From Rhodocollybia butyracea (lineage: Eukaryota; Basidiomycota; Agaricomycetes; Agaricales; Omphalotaceae), in assembly GCA_015501585.1 (NCBI GenBank), contig JADNRY010000079.1, forward strand, positions 1-64,000: 64,000 nucleotides of DNA, in the 5' to 3' direction. Below are positions 12,356-25,432 of this stretch, piece by piece. Each line of letters opens with the position of its first letter. Within the stretch, counting starts at the first letter, position 1. A model generated the notes under the pieces. The model saw nothing but the letters and a program-made list of their open reading frames with translations. It made no database searches and was not told the DNA's origin. The position numbers and the translations under genes were made by a program.

Positions 12356-13018
12356 CTTGAACAAGGTCTGCACAAAGGAATTCTCGGGATGGGTAAATTA
12401 TGAAGGGAGAGATCCAAAGCTGTAGGTCCGGTTCAGGATATGTGCAGAGAAAGGAGCAGGAAGAGCCCTTTAAAAGTATATGTCTCTGCCGACATGCGCG
12501 AACGCCTACATGAGCTGGACAATGAGGACGAAAAGGTTCATAACAGCCGATCGGCCCGATATCATAAACTGAAAACAGCACAATTAATAGTAATGGTGTA
12601 ATTCGAAGTCAGCGGCGAAAGCAGCGCGTTGGAACGAGGAATGCTAGAGGCTTCTGCGAAACTTTATTAGATGATATACTTATCACTGGGACGATGAAAA
12701 CTCACGAATATGAGCTAGTTGAGTATAGTGATAGAGTTCTAAAGGGCTGTAGAGTGACACCTAGTGACATGCTGTAAGACGTGATGGAAGGATGTTCAAC
12801 AGCTAACTTTCCTAAGGCTACAGCATGCGCAGCGAGCGCCGCGGCCATGTGCATTGTGTACAAGGCGCCTTTTGGAGTTGGGATCTTTTCTAATTGCTGA
12901 AGCGCTGAATTAAGCCAAATGTTCAAGCTCAAGCTCAAGATATAACGCAAGTTAACTACTCATAGACAACGCAGAAACAACACACAGTTATTTTCAAAGA
13001 TGTAAGATGACTGTTCGT
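12356..13018. other. Intergenic region
   Basis: A minus-strand frame at 12702-12950 contains an Ala-rich stretch but no start, splice or family support. Otherwise nothing seen. Confidence 0.45.
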
Positions 13019-14802
13019 CTAGTCACTGGAGATCCATGCAAGGCTATCTTTAACCCTTTCTCCAAACTTCTGAATTGCTTCGCTCAGGGCTTTGTCCGCT
13101 GCTTCAGTTGCCTTTTTGCCCTGAGCTTTTTTTCCTTTCCAGGCTGTTCTTTCAACAACTTCCCACCATTGGGCTTGAAATGGATGCCCAGGAGCACCGA
13201 GATACCCCCACGGCTTCGCTGTCGGCGGCTGAACGTATAAGCTAAGAACCTCTTCCAAGGAAGGATGTACTGGTCCGGTGAAATGTACAACTGCTGGATT
13301 CGGCGTGTCCATAGTAGGATCCAGTAGTCGAAGCAAGTCTCTATCGGAAGATGGATATCGTGCATAAGTCCCCAACCCTTGCGCATTCCATGTGAGACTC
13401 AAACGTGTCCACTGGTCTGCATAAAACACATTCAACGCGTCTTGGTCACGAAACTTGGAGTCTTTCATCATCCGACCAACTTGCTTTAACTCCGCGCTCT
13501 GAGAGCGCATTCTTGAGACATCCAGAAGCAAAACACCAGCGTTGAAATAGAGCTTTCTGTCTCCGTTCTGGTCATGCCCCATTGGGTGCCCAACGTCTGG
13601 AGCTGCCGCAATACTTTGTCCTTGTAAATCTGTAACCCACAGAGCCTCGATGCTCGACCGAACGAGGATGTCAGCGTCCAGATATAAGACGCGCTCTACT
13701 GGGAGGATTTCCGCTAAATCGAGTTTCGACCAGATCGGTCCCAGCTCCCTTCCTAGGCTGTCTGCCAGTAGTGGAAGGAATATAATTGTCACGTTTTGGG
13801 CTCGAGATGGAGGAAGTATCTCGCGCAGCTGCTGTTTATCGTCTGGCGATGTTCCACAGTCGACGATATAGAACGTGATACGTCCCGGTGTATGTTCGAT
13901 TGTGCTGAGGATAACGACTGCAGCACCCATCGCATACGCTGAATCAATAACAAGAGCGATGTGTATCCCATAGCCAAAATCCTTCAAGTTCCTCATTGGC
14001 ACTCCCTCATCTTTACTAACTGATTCTTTTGGATGGACAAGAAATCCAATTCTCATCTCACTCGTCTTGTGTAGCGCAACCTGGTAGTGGCCTGGGTCTG
14101 TAAGTATGGTGTACTCCCCTCGATGAAGTTCCAAGAAGGCATCGATCCCCCTCTTTGGATGGTGAGTACTCTCTTCGGGTTCCTTGTCCCAGAGATAGTC
14201 ATCAAAAATGACTACCGCGCCTTTGCGAGCGAGGCGCCAGGCTAGCTCGCCGTCAAGGAAAGTATCGTCAGCTTCATGAGAGCCATCGATGTATACCCAG
14301 TCGAACCCGGACTGCTCGTTTTCTGCGCCGATGTCCGGAACTTTTGGATCTTCCTTCAGGATCTCCTGCTCAAGGAGCTCCATAAGAGCGGGCACACTGA
14401 ACTGAGCTAGGACACGGAAGGGTTTCTTTGTCAACAACAGGTTATGGTTGATTTTGCGGAACCTCTCCCTCCCAGCCGGCGTGCGGAACAAGTCGAAGTG
14501 GTCTATGCAAACTATCTCAGGATCTGGGCACTGTCAGAAATGTGCTTCGATTGCAATATCGACTCATTCTCACCTCTATCTGTACTAGCGGCTGTGAGAT
14601 CCTGTAACAGAAACACCGCCGACCTTCCTTCCCAAGATCCAACTTCCAGGACCCGTGGGCGGGGTGAACTAACGAGCGGGAGTAGAGCTTTCCAATGGGG
14701 AATGTTATGTGAGAACCAATCCTGGGTCTCCGTGAACTGGTATTGGACCGAACTTCCAGTGTCAGAGGAAATCATTGAAGGCGCAAAATTCGAATTATCC
14801 AA
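13019..14802 (-). CDS. Fusion of class I methyltransferase and GT8-type glycosyltransferase
   Basis: Two exons, 14802-14574 and 14523-13019; 577 residues. Residues about 25-235 form a SAM-dependent methyltransferase of the Methyltransf_24 type: VLEVGSWEGRSAVFLL (about 51-66) is the SAM-binding motif I, VCIDHFDLF follows, and DWVYIDGSHEADDT plus AVVIFDDYLW are later motifs of the same fold. Residues about 240-560 form a GT8-like glycosyltransferase: IDSAYAMGAAVVILS, then VLYLDADILV with the metal-binding DAD at about 359-361, YFNAGVLLLD, and VVHFTGPVHP near the end. This suggests an enzyme that both transfers a sugar and methylates a sugar or acceptor. No signal peptide or membrane segment is seen. 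It faces the epimerase-glycosyltransferase fusion at 16.2 kb. Confidence 0.85.
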
Positions 14803-15597
14803 CGGCGAGGAGGAGCGGCGGGAATGGTTGGATGTGGTTTGGATATCTGCATAGCATTCGTGGCTCTCTGGCTATTTCTACCCCCAGACCAAAGGTCACC
14901 GATTCCTTCAACTGGCATTTCGGTTTTTGCGCAATTTCAAGGCCGAAAGATTTTGTCAGTCAATATCGACATCGGACATTGGTAATTCTTCTTGAAGTTT
15001 ACTACTCAATCGACCCACTATATGTGCTTGCTTGCTTTGTGCCGCTAATAGCTCCAGTCTATCCATAGGACGATTTAGGCTTTTACTGCGGTATTTGTTT
15101 TTCTGCAGCGTGTCAGGAGCTTAAACTGACGAATGATCAACTCCTTTGGCCTGCCTCTAGTCTTTAAGTTTTGCAGCGAATAGGTCTTTTGGCAGTTGTT
15201 CACACTCATGCACGAGGAGATATTTGTACCTCTACGAAGCTTTCTCTTGAGTGATTGATTCCTTTTTCGACTATGACCGCGTCGGACTGCCCCAGCCGCC
15301 CATTTTTGTAGTACATCAGAGAAACCGGAGAGATTTATCTGTACGACAAGCTTGAGTGCTTACAAAAATGTTTGCTGAACCTTTAGATTGGGCTCTGTTC
15401 AACATCCATATAGCCAAAATGTTTCTGAATCTGTACTATGTCCCATTAATCACTATACTTTTAACGTGGATTCATCTACAGACGCTTATACCGCTTCCCC
15501 TTCACCTAAATCTAACATTTCCCATGTTTAGATTGTGTGAAGTCCTTCAGAAGTTGTTCATAAGTGCAATTTAGGCCCCATGGTTCTGGAGGATATC
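14803..15597. promoter_or_regulatory. Divergent intergenic region of the glycan locus
   Basis: Upstream region between the minus-strand methyltransferase-GT8 gene and the plus-strand genes at 15.6 and 16.2 kb. No defined operator was identified; the regulatory role is inferred from gene orientation only. Confidence 0.35.
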
Positions 15598-15966
15598 ATG
15601 AGTGACAGTGTTGTGTCCAGTCAGGAGGAAAAAGAGCACGCATTCTTTAAATGCCTATTAGTTGCATCCGTATCATTCGCGTTTGTTACAGGTAAAACAA
15701 AAGGTACAGTTACGGCCATCTCCCCCAGTGATACTATAAATGATATGTTACCGTAAGTACCCCACCCATATGCATCTATCGATTCTGAGTCATGCTGTAT
15801 GGGAGATAGAAGTTGGCTTAACGCTGTCCATGCTCAACCTTTCAGTGCTTATCCAAGAGCTCCACAAGTGGCTGTCAGGCTGACACGACGACTGGAAAAG
15901 ATTGCTTCAGTTTTTGGAGATCAACATACCGTCCCTCGACGCTGCGGACTGGGGAAGGGCAATTAA
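15598..15966 (+). CDS. Small uncharacterised two-exon protein (91 residues)
   Basis: Exons 15598-15752 and 15846-15966 are joined by a GTAAGT...TTCAG intron of 93 nt and stay in frame to a TAA. The protein starts MSDSVVSSQEEKEHAFF, has a short hydrophobic stretch (LLVASVSFAFVTG), and ends in a basic, amphipathic tail with VRLTRRLEKIASVFG. Support is from perfect splice sites, an in-frame join and the composition; no family is recognised. It lies 237 bases upstream of the epimerase-glycosyltransferase fusion on the same strand, so it could instead be part of that gene's leader. Confidence 0.4.
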
Positions 15967-16203
15967 TGTTAGTATAATGGTCTTGCTGACAGACGGCGCA
16001 GACTTCTCCGATTTTTTTGCATCCACACTGCTATACTCGGAATCGCAGTCTCTACTCAGTAACCACCAAGCGCCTTTTCCGCGCCAAACTTCACTTCGCA
16101 AAGAAAATTGAAGGTGGCGTTCTTTTTCTCGTGTACATATAAAACCCATTGGTTCTGGCGAGTATGAGCCGTGTTCAAGTTTACATTGTTCGCACTCACT
16201 ACA

Positions 16204-19200
16204 ATGTCTTCTGTCATCGACAGGCCGCCAAAAATAATTGTTATAACCGGTGGCTATGGATTCATTGTAAGCGTTTGAACCCAGCTCATCGAAGTTAGCG
16301 TCCTACTCATTCAACTACTCTATATTCAGGGATCACATCTCGCTCGCTATCTTTATGAAACGAAGGCAGGGTATATACGAATCGTGGACCTTGCCCCTAG
16401 CGTCATGATTGATGGACCCATTTGCGATGAGTTCATCCATGGCAACATTTGTGACCCGGATGTCTGCCACAAAGTGATTCGGGGTGCTCATACAGTCTTC
16501 CACTTTGCCGCAAACATGGGCGGAATGGGTACGATTCATGAAGAAAATGACTTTATTATCTACCGCCAAAATTCGCTCATGACGACGAATGTGGTGGAAG
16601 CCTGTGTATCTGCCCGAGTCCAAAGACTCTTTTATGCGTCTTCAGCCTGTGTTTACCCGGAGTCATTACAGTCAAGTCTCGCAGAGAATGTTTCACTTCG
16701 TGAAAGTGATGTATGGTCTGTCGACAATCCTCCTAAGCCCCAAGGCTTGTATGGTTTTGAAAAATTACAAGCTGAGCTGCTGATCCAGCAGCTCTCATCA
16801 AAGATCGATATTCGCATCGCCAGGTTTCATAACATCTACGGACCTGGGGGTGCATGGAACAACGGTCGAGAGAAGGTACCGGCTGCATTGTTGCGCAAAG
16901 CCCTTGCACGACGAATTGCGAGCGATTCTGGTGTTACTTTGGAGCCTTTCGAGCTCTGGGGTGATGGGAGCCAGCGTCGGTCCTTCCTTTATATTGACGA
17001 CGCAGTCGGGGGTATCATGAAGCTCCTTGATTCAAGCTATTCACTCCCTGTTAACATAGGCTCCGATGCCTCTGTAACAGTCAAGGAATTGGCTGATCTG
17101 GCGTTAGGGCTTGCTTGCTTCCAGCCTGAAGATGTACCCCTCAGTTTTGATGTAGAAAAACCCGTCGGCGTTGCTTGCCGCAACTCGAACAACGATCTCG
17201 TTCAATCCATTTTGGACTGGGTTCCTACTATATCACTAGAGGAAGGTATGAAACGCACTGCAGAGTGGATTCGAACAGAGATGGATCAAATCCTGGAACA
17301 GCTCAATCCGGGTCCAAAGTCAACCTTGTTGAAACGAATGCAGCAGAGTCAGCTTCTAGACCTTTCTGCAGACTCCGTTGTTTTCGCTATCATCCTCCCA
17401 GTCACCTCGCGTGGACAAAGTCTCCCTGGTAACTGTCTTGTAAATCTGGAACGATTTGCGGAATCACTGAACCGCACGACATGGCGAGACACTCGTCATG
17501 TTCTGGGGGAGATTCAGTACCGAATCAAAATATACCTCGCTATCGATGCAGATGACGAGTTTCTCCTCGAGTACGAATCTAACAAGGCGGAGAAAGTTTT
17601 GACTAATGCCGGTTTTATTGTTGCGAGAACGCTTGTGTGCGATTACCCAAGAGGGCATATTTGCAAGCTTTGGCGAGACTGTGCTGAAGCCGCCTGGAAA
17701 GACCGCTGCGACTATATGGTCCTTATGGGGGACGATGTGTCGCTCGAAGATGAAGGGTGGATGAGAGAGATCCACAGCGAATTTTTGGGTTTTTCCCAAA
17801 GACGAGATGGAATTCCTTTGGGATTTGGATGTGTAGCATTTACCGACATTACTTTCCCCGGTATGCCCACGTTCCCCGTTATCCATCGTACCCATTTGGA
17901 TATTTTCAAAGGCAGCGTTGTTCCGCCTGACTTTATCAATCAAGATGGTGATCCCTTCCTTTACCAACTGTACCGAAGATGGGGATGTTCTAGTATGATC
18001 ACGAGTCGAATCTCCAACGGAGTGGGAGGCGGGGTTTCTGCTCGTTATGAGAAAAAGCATGTGCAAGACTGGACCTTTAAAATTCTTGATCACGCGGTGT
18101 CTGAGGCGGAGCGGTGGCTTCGTCAGGCAGCACAAAGCGATCGCCCACTGCCACCAAAGCTTCTTACACTGGATATCGTGATCCCCTGTTTTCGGGTCGA
18201 CCTTGGCATTCTAGACAGAATCCTTCAACTTGAAAATTCCGACTTGTGCAGCACGATGTTTATCGTCATTGTGGACGACCCCAAGTCTCCCAATATTTCC
18301 GTTCTCAATCAACGCTACGCACATCGTCCAGACGTTCGCATTCGGGTCAACCCCGTCAACTCCGGAGCATCGTACTCTCGAAACAGAGGCATCGAAGAAT
18401 CCTCTGCGGACTGGGTGCATTTCCTCGACGATGACATTATTCCAGCTCCCGACCTTCTCCTTCAGGCCGAACACGCGATACGTGCACACCCCAATGCCGC
18501 AGGTTTTGTCGGAAACACATCTTTTCCTCCGGCAAACACCATATTCACAACTGCGCTTCACCTCTCTGGGGTCACCCATTTCTGGGATATCGCTTCCAAA
18601 TTTCCTGACGATCACGATGTTCCCTGGGGTGTAACTGCGAACATCATTACTCGGCGAAACGTTCCTGACGGGGTAAAATTCGACTTGATGTTCCCGAAGA
18701 CTGGAGGAGGCGAGGATATCGATTTTTGTAGGAAGAAGCGCGCGTATTCAATCCAACACGGCGGGGAAGGATTTTTCGCCGCTCCGGAAGTGGAAGTGAC
18801 GCATCCTTGGTGGAAAAATGGGGCAAGATCATACTGGAGGTTTTATATGTGGTCGGTAGGGGATGGTGCATTGGTCAAGTTGTACCCGGAGCATTGTTAT
18901 CGGGTTTCTGTACCCAACAGTGCGGAGATGGCGCTCTTTTGGGTTGTTGCTGGATTAGGGACGACGATCTTTCACTTCGGTGAATGCCCGTGGTTTACCA
19001 TTCGAGGCTTGGTATGCTTGGTCCTCGCTAATGTCGTGCATGATGTCTACCGTCATCTGTACCGAGATGCACACCGATATGGAGCCATGAATTCGAACAT
19101 CATTGGGATTTACTGGGTTGCTGCCATCATCGAAAGTTCTCTTATTCGGATGGTCAGTGAGATGGGTAGACTTCGAGGAATGCTAGCGAGGAAAGAATTT

Positions 19201-19332
19201 GCGTATCTGGGAAAAAGATTTGATTGGTTCGCTGGTCGCTGGGGAGATAAACCTTTGAAAGAAGAAGTACAGAACGGCAAAGAGCGCTTTGCCTTGATGG
19301 TGATAATTCTTGTACTATACTTGGCCCATTAG
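16204..19332 (+). CDS. Trifunctional fusion: GDP-mannose 3,5-epimerase-like domain plus two glycosyltransferase-like domains
   Basis: Two exons, 16204-16266 and 16330-19332; 1021 residues. Residues 1-320 are an extended short-chain dehydrogenase: TGGYGFIGSHL gives the NAD-binding Gly16-Gly19-Gly22, followed by NMGGMGTIHEEN, SSACVYPE and Tyr162-x3-Lys166. These blocks and RFHNIYGPGGAW resemble GDP-mannose 3,5-epimerase. Residues about 345-620 look like a glycosyltransferase with YMVLMGDDVSLEDEGW (acidic metal site). Residues about 630-930 form a GT2-like domain: LDIVIPCFR, IVIVDDPKS, NSGASYSRNRG, and WVHFLDDDIIP (acidic nucleotide-sugar site), then GGGEDIDFC. C-terminal hydrophobic segments (FWVVAGLGTTIFHF, LVCLVLANVV, a terminal VIILVLYLA) suggest membrane association. 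Predicted role: make an epimerised GDP-sugar and transfer sugars onto a glycan. The product is unknown. Confidence 0.85.
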
Positions 19333-20200
19333 CTTGAGACGAGACAATCCACGCTGGTATCTAGTATGCATATTTTTGGACTGGGGAAAACGAAAATGCC
19401 TATGCCCACTATCCCCGGTGTTTACACACGTAGAACTCGATAGGACCATGAAAAACACAACAGCCTTGCTCGAATATCGCATTGTTGCAGCGTTTCAGAC
19501 AACATACAGCACATAAAATATATCAACGAACCAGAGGCGGGTACCTGAAAAATATAACGCAGGAACCTCCCAGACAGCTACTGCTGTAGCACCTTCTCTT
19601 CCGTGGTTCTTGTAGTTATTTGATTGCTCGGCTAGATGCCTGGCTGGGGGCGACAGGCGCCAGTCGTAATTCGACGAGGTAACGTTCAGGGCACGAAACA
19701 CATAGCACGCTATTGCACCTTCAGTGCGACGGCACTTCAGTGCACCAGAAATCTTGCGCTCGATGGGGTGGATGGCGTAGTAAGATCAAACGCATGCAGC
19801 CAACAGCTTTCTTGATTTGAGTGCGCAATATACAACAGCAGGATGCATTCCTTCCCAAAAGAAGCTTAGCTATATTACTACGTGCACGGCTGCTGCTGTG
19901 TCTTTCGAGTCTTCCAAAGTTGATCATGTGCAACTGTAAAATTGGAGATAGGGCGTAGGCTATAAACGATTGTTGCGTACCACTGAGTTTGACTCGTACG
20001 GGCCGCCGTTGAGGAACTGGTACTGTCTTTGAAAGTTCAAGGAATGAGATTTGGCAGTAGTTGCAGAATCATTATATTGGAAGTTGTCAACGAAATGGAT
20101 AGACATTGTTGTGTCTTGTAGTTATCAAAAGAGATGGCAGTTTAAGACGAGATTGTTCCGGCACGTTCCTTGTCTTTTGCCATCATCTTCTCTTGGGCTC
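19333..20200. other. Intergenic, promoter side of the RING gene
   Basis: No coding frame with support. Only short frames without motifs are present. Confidence 0.5.
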
Positions 20201-23200
20201 ATGTCGGCCAACTGCCCTCCACAGCTTCATCTGACGCTGCCAGCGAACACATTTAAACGGTCGTTTGAACAATTCGGGTTCGACCTTGAGAGCCCAGGCG
20301 GCGCTGAGCCAGGATCTAGTAACGCCGAAAATGGCAGCAGAAACAGAACTTCAGGTGGAAACGAAAGAAGAAAGAGAGCAAGAAGTGCCAGCAGCCTTTC
20401 AGATGGCCATGCTTCGCTGAGAAGCTCACGGTCATCGACGTTTACGGCCTCGAGCGATACTACAAGTCTTAGCGAAGACAATGAGCCAATAGCGGGGCCT
20501 TCTTCTGGCCACCCTCCTAGATTACCCACTCCAGATATTCCAGACATTCAGGACATTGAGATGCCTGGTATCAACTCTAATGAATACAGATTATCTTTCC
20601 AAGACCTAGTGGGCTCAAGATCTCCAGCTTCACCGCCCACTTTGCCGCCTCTCGCTTTGTCTGAAGAAGAGCATCTACACTCTTCTGCGGATAGTACTGA
20701 GGATTTTCTAATAACTCGTACACTCGGTGCGTCATCTAAGCTCCACTACTTCATGTTTCTGATCTCACATATCATCCATATGATAGATGCCCCGCCTCGT
20801 CTTCCTTCCCCAGTTATTGATTCATCACCGACACTCTCCGCTGCTATACCCACCTCTGACCCATCCATCATCGATCTTAACCAAGATACTGCTACTGAAG
20901 CACAACCATCAGATCAATACATATCTTTCAGAGACCGACTCAACACCGCTGTCGAGATACTGGAAGCAGATGATGTATCTACTTTCAGAGAGACGCTGAC
21001 TTCAGCATTGGATGCTGTCCGCACCGAGAGTCGTGATGAAGCCACTGGCACCTCTCGTCAAAATTCAGCCCCCGCAGACGCTGGCTCTCGGTCGTGGCGA
21101 TCATCTGTCTTGAATAACACCAGAAACGATAATGGGAACTCGGGAAATCACTCACCCCGGATACGGGATCTGTTTGGCCCCGCTTCTAGCTCTAGGCCAC
21201 CTAATACCGAATCAAGAGGATCGCGACCATCTTATCAGCTCTCAATAGCTCTGTTAGGCCCGAATAGGTCATCTCCATCCCCAACAGAGGACATCACTGA
21301 CATACTTGGTGCAACTGACGAGCGTCGCAATCCACCCTTCCTCCCTAGGTTTACATCAACGGAGAGACGAACATTACCTCGTCGTCCTTCTCCTCAGCTA
21401 ACAGATGACCTACTCTTACCCAGTCGCTTACCTTCCACCAACAGATACCCAGCTACAACCCCGAGTCCTTTCACCCGTGAACTTGCAAGATGGTTCGAGG
21501 ATCCCGCAGATTCTGCATCATCTTCGGTCACCTTTCAACCAAGCGATAGGCTTACGCCAGACATGAATGATGATGATTCCGACTCGGACAGTGATTGGGC
21601 CACTCTGATGGGCCAAAGTCTAGCCACCTCCAATAGGATCAACCGCGGGCGTGCACGGCCTCTCCCAGAACTGAACCATTCTGCAATGCCCACTTATAGT
21701 TTTGCAGCCTCTAACCGCCCCGAGGACAATTACGATCAGGACCAAGAAGACGAAGATGTCATCGCGAGGCTTTTGGCTTATCAGGAGAGGTTTGAATCAG
21801 AGTCACCGACTATACTTAGGGGTACCACTATTGGTACAAGTTCTCGAGCTCGCCGACCACTTCCTTCCCCCGTAATACCCTCTCGAGTCAGGTTACCCCG
21901 ACTTCACCTTCCGAGCAGGGATGCCACTGACGAAGATGCGATCATGGAACCCGCTGATTCAAACTCTACAGAACCGGCGCGGGATTCACCAATACCTAGG
22001 CGGTACACGGATGTGTTGTCTATTTCGGATTATCGTGCATCACAGTTACTTGCTGATTCAAGGAGGAGATATATGGAGCAAGGATTACTTGACCCTGGGG
22101 AGCATGTTGATGGCATGAACTTGAGGCCATCATCAAATGCTGGAGAACGAAGGCGTGGTCACCACGCTCATGAAAACACGAGTGTTCCTGACCTTAGTGA
22201 ACCGTCCGCCTCGGTATCTGGGTATAGACTGTCGGGTGAGTTTTCACCTACCCAATTCCACCCTTTAATAATGTTTCCAGCATATCCAGAACCGAGGTCA
22301 TCGTCGCCAGCCGTGCGATGGCAGTTTTCGTGGACCGATGCATTGGGCAGTTCGGAGCAAACAGATCTCAGTGATGATGACGACGATGAGGACAACACTA
22401 TAAGGAGGGAACTGTTAGATCATCGTGAAAGGCTGCAACGTCTACGGTTCGCTCCGAGATCTTCTCTCTTTGGACGAAACAGGACGGAAACTTCCTTCAG
22501 CGGTAGTCGTGCTCAACTTCCCGAACTTCCACACTCTACTCGATGGTCTCAACGTCGTTCTGGTGTGTCTATTTATCGCAATTTTGTTGACTTTTATTCT
22601 GATCTCACAGCAGAAGCTGCTACCGCTGTGTCCTCAACCATTGATGACCCTACTCATCGTTTGCGTTCTCGTGGCTTTGCCACGACCCGACCTAGTGCAT
22701 CCAATTCTCTTGTTGCAGAGAACGCGGCAGAAATTCGACGTCGTGGTGCTCGTGCTGATCTCATGGAGCACTTGTTCAATGAGACTCCGACCCATGACCA
22801 TGCCCGACCCTCAACTCGAGATCATCACCATCATCCTCGAGCATCCGATGCTAGTCGTTCTACTCCTACAGATACGTTTTACCCAAGTTTGCCTCCGCTA
22901 CCCTACCAACACCATCGAAGTCCAAGTCCTCCTGATTTTCCTCGCTCGATTGCAGAAGTTGCTGAGGCTGCGGATCGAGAAACGGAGGCCCAAGAGCGTT
23001 TTAGCCGCGAGGAGGAATATGATTTCCCGTCTCGTCGTTCGACAAATCTATCGTGGCTTCCTCCTCCACAGTTTGGAAGTTTGGATATCAACGTCAGGAA
23101 TTCAGAGGGCGGCGGACGAGATGACTCTATACCTTCAATGGATTGGTTGCGCCGTCGGTCATCGGCGCTGGGAAGGCCTAGATATTCTGATGAGAGTGAG

Positions 23201-25432
23201 ACGCGTTCTCGAAACGACTCTGATGGGCAAACACGTCCGGCGAGGTCTCATGTGCATAGCTCTTCATGGTCATCCTCTAGATCTCACCCTCAACTCTCTG
23301 AAACGTCGGGTTTCTTTGATTCCAGGCAATCGTCGATTTCTGATATGGCAAGGACAATAACCAACAATGAAAGGCAAACTTCATTCATATACTCGCCTTT
23401 GAGGGACTCCGTTGCAGCACCAAGTGATACGAGTAATGTACGCCAACCTATCCCTGCTTATCCGTCCTTCCGTGAAGGAGAGCGCCGTCTTCCTCCTTTC
23501 CTTCCTCCCTCCGACTTTGGGGCATTATTTTCTCCAAATGAGCTTCCAACTAGCCCTTTTGATTTGACCTATGCACCTAATCCTGATCTAAATCTTCCTT
23601 CGCGTTTGGATGCAAATGAAGACATGTCGCGCTCTCGTATCCGACCTGCGGCAGCTAACCGCCATCCGGAATCGCCCCGTGCCTCTGTCTCTCGACCTCT
23701 CCCCTACGTCAACAATGACATTCCTGCAGGACCTTTTGGGGGTACGATGCGGAGGTTTTTAGATCAGAACAGAATGAGGCAAGAACCGCCATCGATTCCT
23801 CCTCTTACTTTTGAAGACGAGGATTTCATACCTACCAGCAGGAGTTTTACGAGAAGCAGAGGGGATGAAGGTTTGGACTCACCAGTGAGTTTCTTCTGTC
23901 TTTCTGGTTACCGTTTACCATTTGGTATTGAATACTTTTTTTCCCTGCAGAATGCGCATACATCAAGTTCTGCGTCCACTCGAGAAAGCTACCCCTTCCC
24001 TCCTCCGTTGCTCCGAGCTCGAGCCCGAGAGTCTTCACGCCCAGGAGAAGATATACATGAAGCAATAACAAGGCGAGTCAGGATGGGGGTTCCCGTTCTT
24101 GAGGGAGCTGTACCATCTTCGAGCGGGTCGACACCGACTACAGCTCTTGGCGATCGAAGTTTTAACCATGCAATCGAAGTCCTCCGACAAGACAGGCCCG
24201 ATGCACGTTCCAATCAGTTGATGGATCGTTATCAGCGGCAAAGAAGAGACAATGTCGGAGCGAACACATCATGGGGAGATATAACTTCAAATGACAATTC
24301 CAATTCCAGCTATCGATGGGCCGCGTGGGGTGGGCGTGGAAATTCCGGACCTTCAAACCCTACAGCGTCTTCTTCTGTAACCGATACATCCACTAGAATG
24401 GGTAATGCGGCGGCTCGCCGGAGGGCCTCCCCAAATCGTGGTTCGGAGAGACCTGACCGCTCACAACCAGGACCCTCTCGACCTCGGATACCCTCGCGAT
24501 ACGGTAGACATCGAACCACGGACCAATCTTTGGCAGAACGTGAGTTTCTTGGTGTGGGTGATATCATTGCACGGAGTCGAAGGGCAAGAGGAAGTCTCAA
24601 CTTGGGCGACTTCATGGTGAGTGCCACAAACTCGTTCGAGAATCGGCTGGTTGACAATCATGTTTCTTTTTTTTAGCGTGACGAGGACTTTGATCAGTCG
24701 TATGAAGGCCTCATGTCGTTGGCAGCCACCCTTGGTGAAGTGAAACCTCGCGCTACTCCCGATCATGTTGTAGCTGGACTCAAGGCAGGTTTCTATCGGG
24801 AGTGGGCTTCCGAGGACTCGGATAAGCGCTGTCCGATCTGTTTAGACGATGTGCGTTATATTTCTTTCGGACCTTGGGGCGACTTTATTCTGACCTCTTT
24901 CTTTCTTATGCGATGTAGTACAAAGCGCTAGATCCAGTACTCAAGCTCAACGACTGCCCTCATTGGCTTCATAAATCTTGCCTCGAGGTATGCTGATCCT
25001 TTTTGTTTTTCGCGACGAACGCTGATTATAGTCCCACAGCAATGGCTGAAAGGTGCCTGTACTTGCCCGGTCTGTCGCCATCCTGTCCAAGCGCAAGCAC
25101 CACATCGTCATCCACGGATCCGAGGGTTTACTCGTCGCTCCTTTCCTTCTCCTGGTCGCGCTGGCCCAAGTCAGAGCAACGACCTTACCTCCGACGGTAT
25201 ATTCGTGACCGCTGTTGATAGCGTCCCTTCTACCGAGTCTAGCAACAACAATAACAACGCTACTCCCAACCCGCCCAGTTCGAATGCATCTTCCTCGTAT
25301 GTCGATCTGTCGCGTACGGATAATAACTCCGACGGTGCCAACCGCAATTACAGGGATGCGCTCAGATCCATGGATTTCCGCTCTCACCTTTGGGACCCTG
25401 ACTCCTGGGAGTATCATCCCCCACCTCGTTGA
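20201..25432 (+). CDS. Large RING-H2 E3 ubiquitin ligase
   Basis: Seven exons: 20201-20726, 20787-22235, 22281-23884, 23951-24616, 24677-24850, 24919-24987, 25040-25432; 1626 residues. The first three introns are multiples of three and are open in frame, so they are easily missed; their GTGCGT, GTGAGT and GTGAGT donors and clear acceptors argue that they are spliced. About 1450 residues are disordered, rich in Ser, Arg, Pro and Asp. The RING is split over three exons: CPICLDD, then NDCPHWLHKSCLEQWL, then CTCPVC, a C3H2C3 (RING-H2) arrangement. A short conserved helix region (LMSLAATLGEVKPRATP) precedes it. The tail is Asn/Ser-rich. Predicted function: ubiquitin transfer from an E2; the disordered region may bind substrates. 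Targets unknown. Confidence 0.9.

Noticed and set aside
17464..18135. A 223-codon minus-strand frame
   Set aside because: It is antisense to the epimerase-glycosyltransferase fusion.
22425..23360. A 311-codon plus-strand frame inside the RING gene
   Set aside because: It lies in another frame of a long, codon-biased exon and has no start context or motif; it is a shadow.
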